Numbered from the stretch's first letter, positions 32,768 to 45,530 are shown. The stretch: 64,000 nt of DNA from Bathymodiolus brooksi (GCA_963680875.1 OY804579.1:81829095-81893094), one strand, 5' to 3'. Numbers and translations: made by a program. Notes: generated from the letters alone by a model not told the origin.

Positions 32768-35700
32768 TTACAGTAATTTCAGCCACCTACCCTCATGGTC
32801 TTTCAAATTATCCTTAAAGATTGAATTTGATCTCTCCATTTTTTCCCTACTTTTTAATTTTGCTTTAAGTACTTCTATTGTTGGCAAATTATTTGACCAC
32901 TTACAGCAATGGATATAATATTTTGTGAATAGCATCACAAATTCGATGATCTCGAATGGACATTCATTGACATTTGTAATAAACACTATATTTGCCATAT
33001 TTAACTCAATAGGAATATCAAAAATTTCTTCTAACCATGTTTTTACCCGATTCCAAAACAGTTTTACTACAGGGCAAAGCCAGATATAATGAAGAATTGA
33101 GTCAGTGTCATTTTTACAAAAGTTACAAAGGTCCGAATTCATTATCCCAATTTTAATCAAGAATGTGTTTGTCGGTAAAGTTCTATGAAGAAGTTTGTAC
33201 TGGAAATTTTTTAGCTTCGAATCATTTGTGACAAGATATAAATTACAGAAGACGTCACTGAAATTAATATCTGTCTCCATATCTGATTTCCACTTAGAAA
33301 TGCCTTTTATTGAATCAACTTCTAAATTTTCCAGTGGGCTAAGTTTGTTATATATTTCCTTTGATAAGCTCTTGGAATTCAGAATTGTGTTAATTAAATG
33401 GCTTCTATATTCTGCATTTGTTATGTTGGTTACATTCTTACTTTTAATCATGGATATTAGACTATAGTACTTCAAAAAGTTAAGTTTGCAATTAAGCTGA
33501 TTTTTTAATTCATCATAAGTTTTAAATTTATTTTCTTCATCTAAGATATCTTTGATAAATATGATATTATTATCAAACAATTCTTTGTAAAAAAGTGTTT
33601 TTCCTTCAATATTTAGAGATGAGTTATACCAAATAATACTGTCAACATTAAGAGGTATCTTTTCTTTTGTTTTTAATTCAAAGAAAAATTTCAACAAATC
33701 TGTCCAAAATATATCTTTCATTGTTATGTTGTCAATATCAGAGGTATTTAGATTACAATTAAAAATAAAATTTTGATTAAATATGTGATATCGCAATTTT
33801 ATAATATCCTTCCAAGAGCTTTCAAATGAACTATCCAACAGCTTTTTGACCCACTGAAATTTTACAGATTTGCTGTAAGTATATATATCGGTGATGTTTA
33901 AACCTCCTTGATTTGCCTTTTGCAGAATTACTTCCCTCTTTATTTTTGGCGGTTTATTATCCCACAGAAAATTGAAAATTAAGCTATCAATATCTTTAAG
34001 GTAGTTTTGTCCTGGATTTGGTAATACAGATAAGAGATATGTTAGCTGTGGCACAATTAAACTTTTTATAATTGTTACCTTTCCGAATAAAGTCAAGCTT
34101 CTTTTATTCCACGACTGAATGATATTTTTTATTTTTACCTTTTTCTCATCATAATTTAACTTTATCAAGTCTTCATATTTCCCATTTGTTGGTATAGTGA
34201 TTCCCAATATTTTAATTTTATCAACTGTAATTTTCATACCTGGTGAGAAATTATATGTGTAAATTTCCATTCGAGATCGACCCAGTGGCGCTAATTCTGA
34301 TTTATTATAATCAACTTTCAACCCACTAATTTTTGTAAAGTTATTTAATAAATTTACTGTATTGCGGACCGATTTTTCACAACCGTCTAATAAAATTTGT
34401 GTATCGTCTGCATATTGAGACAGTTTTAACTCTTTTCTTTTATAACAAAACCCTTTTATATCTTTTGATTGCCTTATGGCTATTCCTAGAATTTCTGCAC
34501 ATAAAAGAAATAAATAAGGAGAAATCGGACATCCTTGACGAACACCACGAGATACAGAAAAAAATTGTGTAGTCCATCCAGTATTTAATACACAGCTAGT
34601 TATATCAGTGAAAAATACTTTTATCCATTGCTGAAATGATTCACCAAAATTAAAAAAGGAAAGACATTTTTTTTTAAATTTCCAACTGATTGTATCAAAT
34701 GCTTTCTCAAAGTCTATTGACAAAATAATACATGAAAGGTTATCTTCCTCTGCAAGATCTATAACCTCTAGAAGACTTCTAATATTATCACCTATATATC
34801 GACCCTTTATAAAACCGGACTGACTTTTGCTTATAATTTTAATAAGATTATTTTTTAATCGTGTCGCAATACATTTTGTCATTATCTTGTAGTCTGTATT
34901 TAGTAAAGATATAGGTCTCCAGTTTTTTAGAAATCTTACATCATTATTTTTTTGGGGTAATAATGTAATAATGCTTTGTTTTTGTGAAATTGACATGTTT
35001 TCATTTCCATAACTACATGAAAACGAATTCATTACCAATTTTTTAATGTTTTTCCAAAATATTTTGTAAAATTCGACTGGAAGACCATCAGTTCCTGATG
35101 ATTTTCCATTCTGCATTGATTTGATAGCTTTAGCACATTCTTCTTCTGATATCATACCTTCACAAGATTCTTTTTCATTTTCATTTAATTTTGGAATTTC
35201 GGCATCGTCCGGAAAAAATTTGTCAACTAAATGAACATTTAAATTATCTTCTGTTTCTTTACTTGAATAAAGTGAGCTGTAAAATTTGTTTTGCTCATTT
35301 AACACATCTGTAAACTTAGAGACTGTGTGCCCACTATCTGTGACTCGGGTTTGTATTGATTTATTAATATAGTTTCTTCCTTCTAAATTAAAGAAAAATT
35401 TTGAGTTACGTTCCCCTTCCCTCAGCCAACATGCTTTTGATCTTATTATAGCCCCCTCTGTTTTCTTTTCGAAGTATGTTTTCAAATCATTTTTAATAGT
35501 CAATATGTTATTCTCAATGTTTTGATCTGTATAATTTAGTGATTCTTGTAAAGCTTCTAGAGTGTTAAGTTCCCTTTCTTTATCTTTAATAACCTTTGTT
35601 TCTTGTTTTTTAACTTCCGATGAATATTTGATAGCATAACCTCTGATATCGCTTTTGATTAGCTCTCAAATTAAAGTTGGATTTATATTTTCATTATTGT

Positions 35701-36523
35701 ACAAAGTTTCTTTTTCTTGTATTAACTTTTGTAGATTCTCAATGAACTTGTCATCAAGAAGAAGAGATGTGTTAAATTTATAAAATCCTTTCCCTCTTTT
35801 CAGATTTTGTTTATCAATTTCGAGTAGAATAAAAGAATGATCACTTTTGAGACCATAGCTTATGTCTGTTTTTCTTGTGATGTTACCAAGTCCAACAGAA
35901 ATCAGAAAGGAATCAAGTCTACATTGTATATTGGGGTATTTTTGTCTCCATGAATATCTTTTTTCCATAGGATTACGAATTCTCCAAATGTCAATCAAGT
36001 CATTTCTGTCCATGAATTGACATAGATGTTCCCTATTTTTTTTATGTGTTAATACTGAGGACCCCCCTTTTTTATCTATATTTTCCATAATTAGATTCCA
36101 ATCCCCTCCACAAACTATAGGCATATCATTAAACTGTTCTATTCTGTTACAGAAGTCTTCCAGAAGGTGAATTTCATCAGAGTTCAAACCATAATAGTTT
36201 GCTAACAATATCTTTTCATTATTGACTTTTAATATACAGATCAAAAATCGTCCATCGTTATCTTTTATATAGTCTTCTATTTCATAATCAAAGTTTGAAT
36301 TAAATAAAATCATTACACCTGCACTCTGAGAGTTTTTATTTGAAAATATACATTTATCTCCCCAATCTGACTGAAATTTTGATTCTGTTTCATTATTGCA
36401 GTGTGTTTCCTGCAGAAAATAAATATTCATTTTTTTTTCCTTTAACCAGTAAAATATTTCCTTCCTCTTTTTATCATTTGCCAGCCCCTTCACATTAAAA
36501 GTTCCAATATTTAAATTAACCAT
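32768..36523 (-). pseudogene. LINE ORF2: AP-endonuclease and reverse transcriptase, one stop
   Basis: 1,252 codons in one frame, interrupted only by TGA at 35,666-35,668 (codon 286). Domains: APE-type endonuclease (about residues 1-240) with IGTFNVKGLAN, FLQETHC, CGGDWN and SDHSFILLEI; reverse transcriptase with NWRPISLLNTDYKI, SGFIKGRYIGDN, SIDFEKAFDTISW, SRGVRQGCPISPYLF and catalytic YADD near 34,405; C-terminal CNFCKN...LHYIWLCP zinc-knuckle-like motif. Length is normal for L1-type ORF2. TGA followed by GAGCTAATCAAA suggests CGA to TGA decay. The chosen start (36,523, MVNLNIGTFN) is the usual distance before the first endonuclease motif. Product would nick DNA and prime reverse transcription. 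Confidence 0.93.
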
Positions 36524-38562
36524 ATTCTGATAAAACCTTTACCTGTACCATGAGGATAGATGGGTAGAACAACAATATACAATATATCACATGCCAATAC
36601 ACTTCAACACATAACATATAAAAATATATATACAAAAACATTTCAAGGTCAAATTTGAAAATATTTATGGATTGACCAGACACACTATGTACATCTCTAC
36701 ATACTACTTCTTACACCCTTATCAATCATCATTCATATGTACATCTAAATATTAAATTGAATTTGTTATATCAGGTATGTCCCACCTATATTGCAGCCAA
36801 AAAATTAAATGATTTAAAACATATATACTTAGATATAGTATAAAGATCAAGACTATCTAAGACCCTCTTATGTGTGCCAGATTGTCCAAGATGGCTGCAT
36901 GGACCAGGTCTTCCATGATGTGGGGTAACATGCCAGGTTAATATGAATCCATTAAAAAGAATCAATGCTTGGACAGAGTACTTAATCAATTATTATTATA
37001 GAATCTGAAAATGAGGTCAGGGTCAAGCTGACAAGTGTATGCTGACGTGTACTATCAGTGATAAATACATGGACCAAACAAACAAGGCTTAGTTGACCTT
37101 TAAGCTTAATACACATTTTAACAGATTCAGTATACTGTGAAAATTAGGTCATGGCAATATTATTATATCGTGCTGACATGTACCGTGTATATTACATTAT
37201 TGAACCAAAAATAGTCGATCCATAATATGAAGAAAAATATGTGGTTCTTGAGAAACTGACCTACATACATGTATAGAAATTTGATGCTTATGTGTATTTA
37301 ACAAGACAGTAGAATATGGAGATAAGGTCAAGGTCAAGATGACATGGGACAGACTGACATGTACAGTATATTCTGGAGTGGGAAATGGATCAACACATTT
37401 GGTCCATAATGGGGGATATAATATTGAGTGCCTGACAGTCTTGTTTTCTCAACACAAAATAAATAAATAACTGACCCAGACACAAAGACCTGATGTCTAA
37501 ATCATAGTAAATGCAGTTAACATAATCAGTAGACTGTGAAACTGACATCACAATGACCTGTCTCAGATTAACATGCACATTCCAGAGTGAATGTATGGAC
37601 CAAATACTGTTTAACCATAATGTCCTAAATAAATGTGTAGTTTAATAAGAAACTAACCTAGTCATGGCCCACCTGCAGATAAATGAACTTTTATATTAAT
37701 CTAGGGTGATACGTCATTACATGTACAAGAGTATCGGTTTACCTGATATCTACCCCGTATGATTATGTTCGCTCACTCTATGTTATTGTTTACTCGTGTG
37801 TGATTACTGGGTAGTGGCCTTTTCTCAAACAGTAAATAGCTACAGTTTATCATGATGACTATGCTCAATGATATATAGACCCAATGGCCAATCATAGTAG
37901 CTTAAGGTAAAGTAATTGGATCATAGGGTGTGGTGAAGACAAGTTGTCGATGTACTACATATATATAATACTGGTACAATGTACATGTTTGCATAATAAA
38001 TGTGTAAACAAATATGGTTTATCGTGATGTGTGTAAGTTACTGAGAAAAGGAGCTTCCTGCGCTGCCACTGCCGGCACTGGACTATATCATTATCAATGC
38101 ATAAACATAATTAAATAAAGCATACAAATATGTGTGGATTTTTTCGTTGCAAAGATATGTTATGTTTGTCGGATTTGTCTTACCCATGTTTTTATTCCAG
38201 GTATTCCCATGATAACGTTTCGTCGTTTCTAATTGATATTTAGAATGTTTATTTGTGTTGTCAGTGTTTACATTTTTTCTTTCATCGTTAACCGGAAGTT
38301 ATGGGTGAAGTATAAGATAGAAATTGAACCGAATGGTTGAATTTTTCCGTATTTTCTTTAAATAAAAAATATTCTTAACAACATATGTTCATGTATATAA
38401 TAATATAGCAAGCATGCACAGAGGTGTGGATTATATTTTAAATTAGATGACATTATTTCTTTGAAAAGAGGATAAAACATCTACAAAGAATAACATAATG
38501 ACAAAACAAACAAAAAAAAAACAAACAAAGCAAAAAAGTATAATGCATTGAAGTCATTGAGT
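36524..38562 (-). repeat. 2-kb inter-ORF region with degenerate tandem repeat
   Basis: From about 37,000 to 37,620 four diverged units of about 150-215 bp repeat the order GAAAATGAGGTCA, CTGACATGTAC, ATGGACCAAA, CCATAATG. The rest is AT-rich without coding signals. L1-type spacers are normally short, so an extra insertion or an unusual internal region is possible; I found no clear boundaries. Confidence 0.55.
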
Positions 38563-39612
38563 TTATTTAATGCGCGGTCTCCAGTTTTTTGGCGGTTGTA
38601 AGTTAGTTAGATCAGTGTCGTGGAATATTCTGATGATCGCTCCACTTGGTTGAATTTTAGCAAATATTTTTCCTTCATTCGACCATGCGGCTTCTACATT
38701 GTCCGAGTTTTGAAGTTCGTATATTAGATTTTCGTTTTCCTTTGTCAAGTCCTCTTTTATGACGTATATAGATTTTGCTAAAGCTTTTCTTCTTTTTATT
38801 GTTTCGATTTTGTGTTGCCTGGACATAAATCTAACAATTACGGGTCTACATTTTTTGTTGGTATACGGTTCAAGTATGTGAGCAATGTTTATATCACTTT
38901 CTTTGGTATCCATGTGCAGTTTGTCATTTAAAAGATTATTGACCTTTGCAATTGTTATAGCAATTTCCTCATTTTTTTCGTCTTCCAGTCCAAAGATCCT
39001 TACACTGCTCTTCGAGTGTATTGCTCGAGATCATTAGTCTTTTTTAAAGCCATTTGTACCATCTTCAATATATTCTCGACTATATTGTATTTGCTCCCTT
39101 AGATTTTAATTTTTTTTGTATAAATCGTCGTTTTTTATTTCCAATTCAAAGATTCTATTCTCTAATTTATCCATTTTTTCGGTCATTTCCGTTGTAATTT
39201 CCCTTTTTACCCTATCAACCACCTTTTCAAGATCACTTTTGGTTACTACTTTTTCAAATTTATTTTGAAATTCCCCTTTTGTTATCATACTGTTCATTTT
39301 TGTGTTAATTTCAAGTACCACTGTTCCTAGTGTTGTTAATTCTTTCAGGATAGGGTCTTGATTATCCGCTCGACTCCCCCCTTTTGCTGTTTGGAAAGAG
39401 GTGATTTTCTGTTGCACCTTATCATTTTCACCTGTTTGTGTTGGGTTTTTTTCATTTCCTTTTGGTGCCTTTTCCTGTGGATATTTGACAGTTTGTTTTT
39501 TTTGCACAGGCTTAGAGCTTTCAAAGCTAGTGTCGTTACTAGAGGTAGACGACCGATCATTTACTTTCCGTTTTGGTGTTGATACCTCTGGTTTATTTTT
39601 ATTCGACTGCAT
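38563..39612 (-). pseudogene. LINE ORF1 (L1 ORF1p-like RNA-binding protein), disrupted
   Basis: First part (39,612-39,106; 168 residues): a basic, Ser/Lys-rich N terminus with KPVQKKQTVKYPQEKAPKG, then a coiled coil (KVVDRVKREITTEMTEKMD, KLENRIFELEIKND). It ends in a stop; frame changes near 39,080 and 39,010 recover LKKTNDLEQYTRR and SVRIFGLEDEKNEE, the conserved L1 ORF1 RRM entry. The last part (38,913-38,563) has RPVIVRFMSRQHK and AAWSNEGKIFAKIQPSG, the C-terminal domain. In living relatives the protein trimerises and coats the element RNA. Confidence 0.88.
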
Positions 39613-40066
39613 TGTGATAAATTAACAATGTCTTTGTAATATAACATACAAGTCGTTGGTTTTGGTTCGTGTTTTTAAATTGTTCGATAATAGTCAACAC
39701 TCAAATAAAATGTATTTATATACCACATGTACAAGTGAACAGGTGAATTGTTTATGTTTACGTTTTTTAACTGGTCAAACCGGACAATCAAAAGTGCGAA
39801 TGTACCCGAGAACGGTACTCACCGGTCAATCCATAATTATAACTTCTTACTTATGCACTTTTTCAGCATACATCTTTTGCTTATATCTCGTCACAACGTA
39901 TATATAAAAGTCTAATAGGCTCCAAAATACAGAAGTCTTGGTGTAAACAGTTGAATTTACCAGATTTCTCTGGACAAAAATAACCTACGTCTTTCCACCA
40001 TATTCCACCTACGTCACACATTGATAACAAAATATATTTGACATTTTTGTTTTTGACCACTTATCT

Positions 40067-40486
40067 TTATACATTTTCACTATATGAAAATCCATCGTTT
40101 ATAATCTTTTCTGCAGAGACGGAATATATTTCGACATGATCTTGGTATCGGAATATAAACTTTTTAAGAGATCGAATAAGGCGAATCTTCTTATAGCCCT
40201 GGTCCAGTAGCCTGTTTCTCAGATGAAGATGACGTTTCAGGAAATCAGAATAATTGCTACTGGCCCTTGCATAGCGAATCAATTGCGAGATGTAAGCACC
40301 ATATGCAGGAGAAGCTGGTATATTGCTGCACATATTTGGAAAATTTATGATTTTAAAATTGAAGTCGTCCCGTTTATCATATATTTTAGTACTGATTTGA
40401 CCACGGTCGTCAAATTCGAGGTATATGTCCAAAAATGATGCGGACGAAGTAACATGTGATATATAAGAGATGTATATGTTTGACAT
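40067..40486 (-). mobile_element. Retroelement C-terminal fragment, best-preserved copy
   Basis: An open frame of 139 codons: SASFLDIYLEFDDRGQ, KIYDKRDDFNFKIINFP, CSNIPASPAYGAYISQLIRY, SDFLKRHLHLRNRLLDQGYK and SLKKFIFRYQDHVEIY. It follows the RT in a group of animal retroelements; the RT itself is not present. It supplies the reading frame for the motif amplified at 28.5-30.0 kb. Confidence 0.75.
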
Positions 40487-40549
40487 CGTATGTTAACGAT
40501 AATTTCTAGATACAATGCTTCAAACATACACAATATTTCCCCCTTTTAA

Positions 40550-40675
40550 TAAGGATGAAAGAAGTTTTATAGATCATTGTTTGTCTTTTTGTCCTTTTTC
40601 TGTTGGCCATTGTGTTGTCTGTCTTCTTTGATTTACAGATTCTGATTACCCCTTTGGAATCTTCAAGCTCTTGTC
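40550..40675 (+). repeat. R-family repeat, 3' part
   Basis: TAGATCATTGTTTGTC through TTTACAGATTCTGATTACCC and TTTGGAATCTTC. Not part of either duplicated copy. Confidence 0.75.
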
Positions 40676-41355
40676 ATGGACATATATATCTGTTTTGAGT
40701 GGATATTTGCATGGCGTGCATACAAACGAAATACATGTCGCCTCAAGAACAGTTACCATGTCGAGAATACTAGCATATCATACATCACAGATAAGTATGA
40801 TTGGCATCATGTATATTTCCACGACAGATAATATACTTAAAGCTTCAAACATAACTGACTTGCTTAATTAGTTATGGAATGCTATTTTAATGTTTAGATA
40901 TCTAAATATTAAATTGCAAATGTGCATACCATTTAATAACTCTCTAACACTAAAATACCCCAACCAAGAGTCGATACTACCTCGCTTTGTTGATAAAGGT
41001 AGTGTACTGTTGTTGTATATGCAGGTATCAGTAGCGGTCATCCAATTACCGGTATTTCTATATAATGACCCTTTGAAATATATATTAAGTTAATATATTA
41101 ACATGCTAACACTAATATATAAAAACATTTCTTTAAAAGGTACAAACCATTTTCTTATGAGAAAGAGGGAAGAGGGTGGCGAAATTTCTTGTGCAAACAT
41201 AAATTAATTTCCGTCTATGTGGCGAGACTTGTTTTCTTTTAATAAGAAATTGACATGGGGCGCATATGAAAAAGGAGGGTATTGGAAAATTAACATTTGT
41301 TTTGTCCCGACGGGAGACAAACTATTTTTACCAACCCCCCTTTCCCATAAGAATA
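40676..41355. other. Spacer right part, nothing recognised
   Basis: AT-rich sequence with short open frames (40,671-41,093) lacking motifs or splice context. Leads into the left edge of copy B. Confidence 0.35.
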
Positions 41356-41818
41356 TGGTTGATCCCTAGCAACAATAAATATATTGTTATTAGAGTCTTT
41401 ATAGAGGAAGTTGTTAATCTGTTTTATATCACTGTTAACGATTTTCGTTCATATATTCTACATAATCTCTATGTTACAAGCAATCCGTTTGTATTCCCGT
41501 TTAATCAGTCGTCATATTTGCAGAATTTAAAGCCATGAATCCCCGTTTGTAGGTTTTAGAACAGATTACAGTGCACATTTTTATATTTTTGTATCGGCAC
41601 TACTTTTTACACGCAATTCTTCAGATGTGAGTAATACAAAATGTGTGTGTGTGTGTGTGTGTGTGGATGTATTGCTTGTGTCCTGTTATATATTTCTTTT
41701 TACGCTTCAAAGAATTGATGAAGATGATGAATTTGTCAGAATTATAAATGTTCACTTCAGGCATGTCCAGCAATTGTTTTCAGTTTGCTATATTCTATTG
41801 AATAGTGAATGTAATATA

Positions 41819-42010
41819 GTGGAGCAGGAATTGCTTACCCTTCCGGAGCACTTGAGTTCACCCATGGTTTTCAGTGAGTTTCGCGTTGCTCAATCTTCAA
41901 TTTTCCGTGTTGTGTTTTGCCCGTCCTTTTTTCTCATTTTCGTTTGACCATTGTATTAACTATTGTTCCTTTTTCGAATTACTGCTTCTGATTACCACTT
42001 TGACATCTTG
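41819..42010 (+). repeat. R-family repeat, partial (copy B)
   Basis: GGAGCAGGAATTGCTTACCC through CGAATTACTGCTTCTGATTA; counterpart of 3,914-4,090. A (GT)n tract lies just upstream at 41,641-41,665. Confidence 0.7.
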
Positions 42011-42048
42011 AAGCTTTTCTTTGCTGCAAAACTAAGGTTTCCACTCAC

Positions 42049-42174
42049 CTAATCCTTCACAACTAAAAGTATGTGTAGAACTACAATCCGTGACAACATT
42101 TGTGTTATTTTGCGAGGCAAGACAACGGCGTGCACTTGATATGTTATCAAAGATAGTCATGTCAGTTTCGATAT
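42049..42174 (-). CDS. Gene 1 (copy B), exon 3: C-type-lectin-like C-terminal segment
   Basis: 126 bp, phase 1-1, same acceptor (TTTCCAG) and donor (GTGAGT) as in copy A. Encodes IETDMTIFDNISSARRCLAS then NNTNVVTDCSSTHTFSCEG. Nine replacements against copy A, most changing charge or polarity, with the three cysteines fixed. The exon itself is intact, although exon 1 of this copy is frameshifted. Confidence 0.58.
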
Positions 42175-42707
42175 CTGGAAATGATAAATCAATGGTTAAT
42201 ATTTCTTCTATTTTAATCTGTTTTTAGACTTAATTAAATAAAATTTTGTTCTATATTGATGTTATATTTGCTTAAGCACAAATTAAGGTCGAACAAATCT
42301 TATCTTAGAATCTATGTAGCTTCTTTGTTAGCAGCATCCTCTTTCAAGGAAATCTAGATACGACACTCTGGAATATCCATTAAAAAGAGAGATATATGTA
42401 CGTGCTACTGGAATGTTGCTACATATAAATGGAAAATTCATATCATCTGTCTCTTTTTATAAAAGCGTCATTTTTAACTGACTGGTACTTTAAATATCTA
42501 GGTGTAGGTCTGGGTATAAAGCATGCCTAACTATATCTGTCATGCCTTTTGTTTCAAGTTCAATATGATAGACCAACTAATATAGATGGGTACGAGTTAT
42601 TTATACAAACTATAGTGAACCACATTGTCTATGTGAGCTATGATATTATATTGTGTTTGGTTGTATGATATAATATTGCACCAGGTGTTTACGAAATGCT
42701 TTGCAAT

Positions 42708-42890
42708 CAAGGAAACCTGAGTACCAGGAGAAAACCACCGACCTGTCGCAAGTTACTGACAAACTTTATCACATAATGTTGTGTCGAGCAAACCTCGCCA
42801 TGAACGGGATTCGAACTAACAATCGATAGGTATACTGATTACACAGGTTGTTAGTGTCTATCAGCACTAAAGTTGTGAGTTTTAAAGTTT
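42708..42890 (-). mobile_element. V-SINE/RUDI-like SINE, tail deleted (copy B)
   Basis: Homologue of 4,748-4,990 beginning at CAAGGAAACCTGAGTACC; the tail and part of the flank are replaced by unrelated AT-rich sequence (42,630-42,707). Confidence 0.75.
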
Positions 42891-42964
42891 GGTCATCTTG
42901 TGGATGATATGTGATATGAATACACAACACTACATAACATAGCATGTTCTTGACAAATAATTAC

Positions 42965-43097
42965 CTCGTTCAATCTTAAATAATGTCAATCCCTTCCCAG
43001 ACGAGCAGAACACATCACTGTAAGACCAGCAACCTTTAAGGCAAGTATCTCTCTTGTTAGTATTTCTAGGCGTGGTAATACATTGGCATATTTTCTT
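42965..43097 (-). CDS. Gene 1 (copy B), exon 2: cysteine-rich extracellular module
   Basis: 133 bp, phase 0-1, acceptor TTATTCTAG, donor GTAATT. Encodes KKICQCITTPRNTNKRDTCL then KGCWSYSDVFCSSGKGLTLF. The replacements cluster in the loop between the second and third cysteines (six consecutive residues changed) and around the fourth. Length and cysteine spacing equal copy A. Confidence 0.62.
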
Positions 43098-43274
43098 CTA
43101 GAATAATAAACATGTACTTGATATTTCAAGATAAGAATGTACAAATGATGCATATGAAATATTGTTTTAAATCTAAGGTTTATCTCACTGCTCTTAGATA
43201 TGTTTGCTTTTATAATGCAGGTAGCAAGTACTACTTAAAAAGGTAAACACACACACTCACAGATAAATGCGCCC

Positions 43275-43566
43275 GATGGACTAACGAGGGGGGGGGGCGA
43301 CATGTTGTTTAGTGCCACTTTCAACAATATTTCAGTAATATCATGGCGGTCAGTTTTATTGGTGGAGGAAACCGGAGTGCCCGGAGAAAACCACTGACCT
43401 GTCGCAAGTCACTTATAAACTTTATAACATAATGTTACATCGAGTACACCTCGCCTGAGCGGGATTGGAACACACAACTTCAGTAGTGATAGGCACTGAT
43501 TACATACGTAATTGTAGATCCAACTAACATACGACCACGACCACGACAGCTCTGATGGACTAACGA
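43275..43566 (-). mobile_element. V-SINE/RUDI-like SINE with exact 13-bp TSD (copy B)
   Basis: Bounded by two identical GATGGACTAACGA; a G9 run follows the left one. Homologue of 5,364-5,642. Confidence 0.9.
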
Positions 43567-43741
43567 AGTATCAATATCACTGATGACTCATTATCTATTT
43601 ATACTGTCGTAATCTCTCGCCGGACATTTTCTCTCTTAACGACATTTGTTGGACACTGAGTAGCACGGCGTGTGTTGCACATTAAACAGGAACTGCACAC
43701 TATTCCGGATAACCTGAATTCACCTCCAATTTTGTAAACGG

Positions 43742-44115
43742 TCTATACAGAGGATTTGTGGAACGGTGTTCAGATGACAATAATAGATATAACAATTCCC
43801 ACAGACGTTTTAGGAATGATGTCCAGGTGATCTGAGTTCACCCCCGATTTTTAGTGGGGTTCGTGTTCCTCGATCTTTAGTTTTATGTGTATGTTTTGTA
43901 GATCGTAGTTTGTCTTTTGTACTTTTTCTTTTGACCATTGTGTTGTCTGTTCTTCTTCGATGTACGGACTCTGATTACACATTTGGTATCTTCCAATTCG
44001 TCTAGACATAACCATTCCTACAGATGTTTTGTGGAACGGTGTCAGCTGGACAATGATAGATTTAATAATTCTCATAGAGGTTTTGTTGAGCGATATCCAC
44101 ATCACAACAATAGTT
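43742..44115 (+). repeat. 54-bp minisatellite remnant with R insertion (copy B)
   Basis: One to two units before and two after an R-family copy (43,830-44,010). The junction used by the Tc1 in copy A is uninterrupted here, and one unit fewer is present. Confidence 0.65.
43830..44010 (+). repeat. R-family repeat (copy B)
   Basis: Counterpart of 5,960-6,130, with CGATGTACGGACTCTGATTA at its end. Confidence 0.75.
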
Positions 44116-44128
44116 ATAAGAGACTTAC

Positions 44129-44269
44129 GTAATAAATAAAGTAATTTGACTTTGTGAAACATTCGGCCACACAGTCAAATATACTGGCTTTGTCGGTTGT
44201 GTGGGAAGTGCCACCATATGATTGGCTCAATAGTTGTTATATTTCCGCTAACATCAAAATCAAGACATC
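44129..44269 (-). pseudogene. Gene 1 (copy B), exon 1, frameshifted
   Basis: 141 bp against 146 in copy A; acceptor TTTTCCCAAG and donor GTAAGTC are kept. Begins GCLDFDVSGNITTIE; the middle has been replaced and the net 5-bp loss brings a stop before the CVAEC motif, which survives in another frame (TSIFDCVAEC equivalent with FTK). Either a real null allele or a sequencing error. Confidence 0.55.
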
Positions 44270-45290
44270 CTTGGGAAAATGATAACATAGATTTTATCAG
44301 TATGGCCTAGTTTCCGTTAAATCAATTAGAAAAAAATAGGGGGGAGGGAGTAGACAGTGTGTTAACAAGGGCAATATTTGATCTGACCAACAAGTGACGG
44401 GGACAACATAATCATTTATATAATCAAACAATTGTTAAATATTTTAGCCATAAAGATGATACAAATAGTATGGATTAAAAATGCATTTTTAACTGTTATG
44501 AATACAGTATTGGTTTTTCATATAGCATAACTATCTCTATGCAGTTGGAAAATGACAGGGTTTTTTGAATCGGTATTCTTGATTGTCCTATCGATTTCTA
44601 ATCAATGAGGGTTTAATGTATCCAAAACTACATCAGTTGATTATTGCATTTTGATAATGAATACCTTAGTTCTAAAAGAAAACCAAAAAGTTCAAAATAT
44701 TCAAAAAATATTTCAACAATACATGTTTCCTGGTGTAAGCGTATAAGGTGTAGGTAAATACAATACCAACCTGTGGAAATTAATTGGCACTCTTTATCAA
44801 GTACACGTCGCCATAGTAACATACCTAAAACGTGGCTATAGACCATGATTGTATAGATGGATGTTGATATCCAACTACCGTACTATCGCTAATGTTGATA
44901 ACCAACTACCGCACTATCGCTGCTACATGTATTGTACCCAAACAACAAGTGCCGGATTTATATCAAGAGAGGCTCTAGACATCTCCACTTGTGAGACACC
45001 TCTCAATCCCCCACTCTCACGACTGCAACGATTGCTTAGAGACTGAAGTGCAGTATAAGATCATATGTAAGAAATGCGTATGACAGTATCAAAAATATTA
45101 TACACTTTTACCGGAAGCTACCTAGATTTTAAGGTCCTTGACCTCAGTCTGCCAGGTCCATATGTAAATCTGGCACTGCAAACAACAATATATCTGAAAG
45201 GCTTCAACAATACATGGTCGGGACATCACACTGTTCTTTTATCTCGTTCCATGAAACTTAAATATATCAACATGCATTATATATTAAATT
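44270..45290. other. Upstream region of gene 1 (copy B), no feature recognised
   Basis: Homologue of 8,023-9,300. A plus-strand frame (44,849-45,046) is open here but broken in copy A, so it is not claimed as a gene. Confidence 0.3.
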
Positions 45291-45302
45291 AAATAAGAAG
45301 TG

Positions 45303-45530
45303 TTTGACGATACCAAAGGTGTAATCAGCATCCGTAAATCGAAGAAGAACGGATAACACAATGGTCAAAAGAAAAAGGACAAAAGGACAAACACCGATCT
45401 ACAAGACACAAACATAAAACTAAAGATCGAGTAACACAAACCCCACTAACAACCAGGGGTGAACTCATGTGCTGCGGAAGGGTAAGTAATGGCACCCGTC
45501 GTGTTAATCTAGTTACAAACGCGGTGCTAA
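45303..45530 (-). repeat. R-family repeat, minus strand (copy B)
   Basis: Counterpart of 9,310-9,545, ending GGTAAGTAATGGCACCCGTC. Confidence 0.8.

Larger units (their letters stand above)
32431..40022 (-). mobile_element. L1/Tx1-type LINE, apparently full length with TSDs
   Basis: The element (about 32,444-40,009) lies between two copies of TACGTCACACATT (32,431-32,443 and 40,010-40,022). On the minus strand: a 5' region starting GGTGGAATATGGTGG, ORF1 (39,612-38,563), a 2-kb inter-ORF region, ORF2 with endonuclease and RT (36,523-32,768), a 3' UTR and an A-rich tail (poly T at 32,442-32,485 on the plus strand). Length about 7.6 kb. ORF1 has a stop and frameshifts and ORF2 one stop, so it is inactive but relatively young. 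The insertion lies in the spacer, outside both duplicated copies. Confidence 0.9.

Noticed and set aside
35666..35668. TGA in ORF2 as selenocysteine or programmed read-through
   Set aside because: ORF1 of the same element is also broken, and CGA to TGA decay explains it; no SECIS-like structure was seen.
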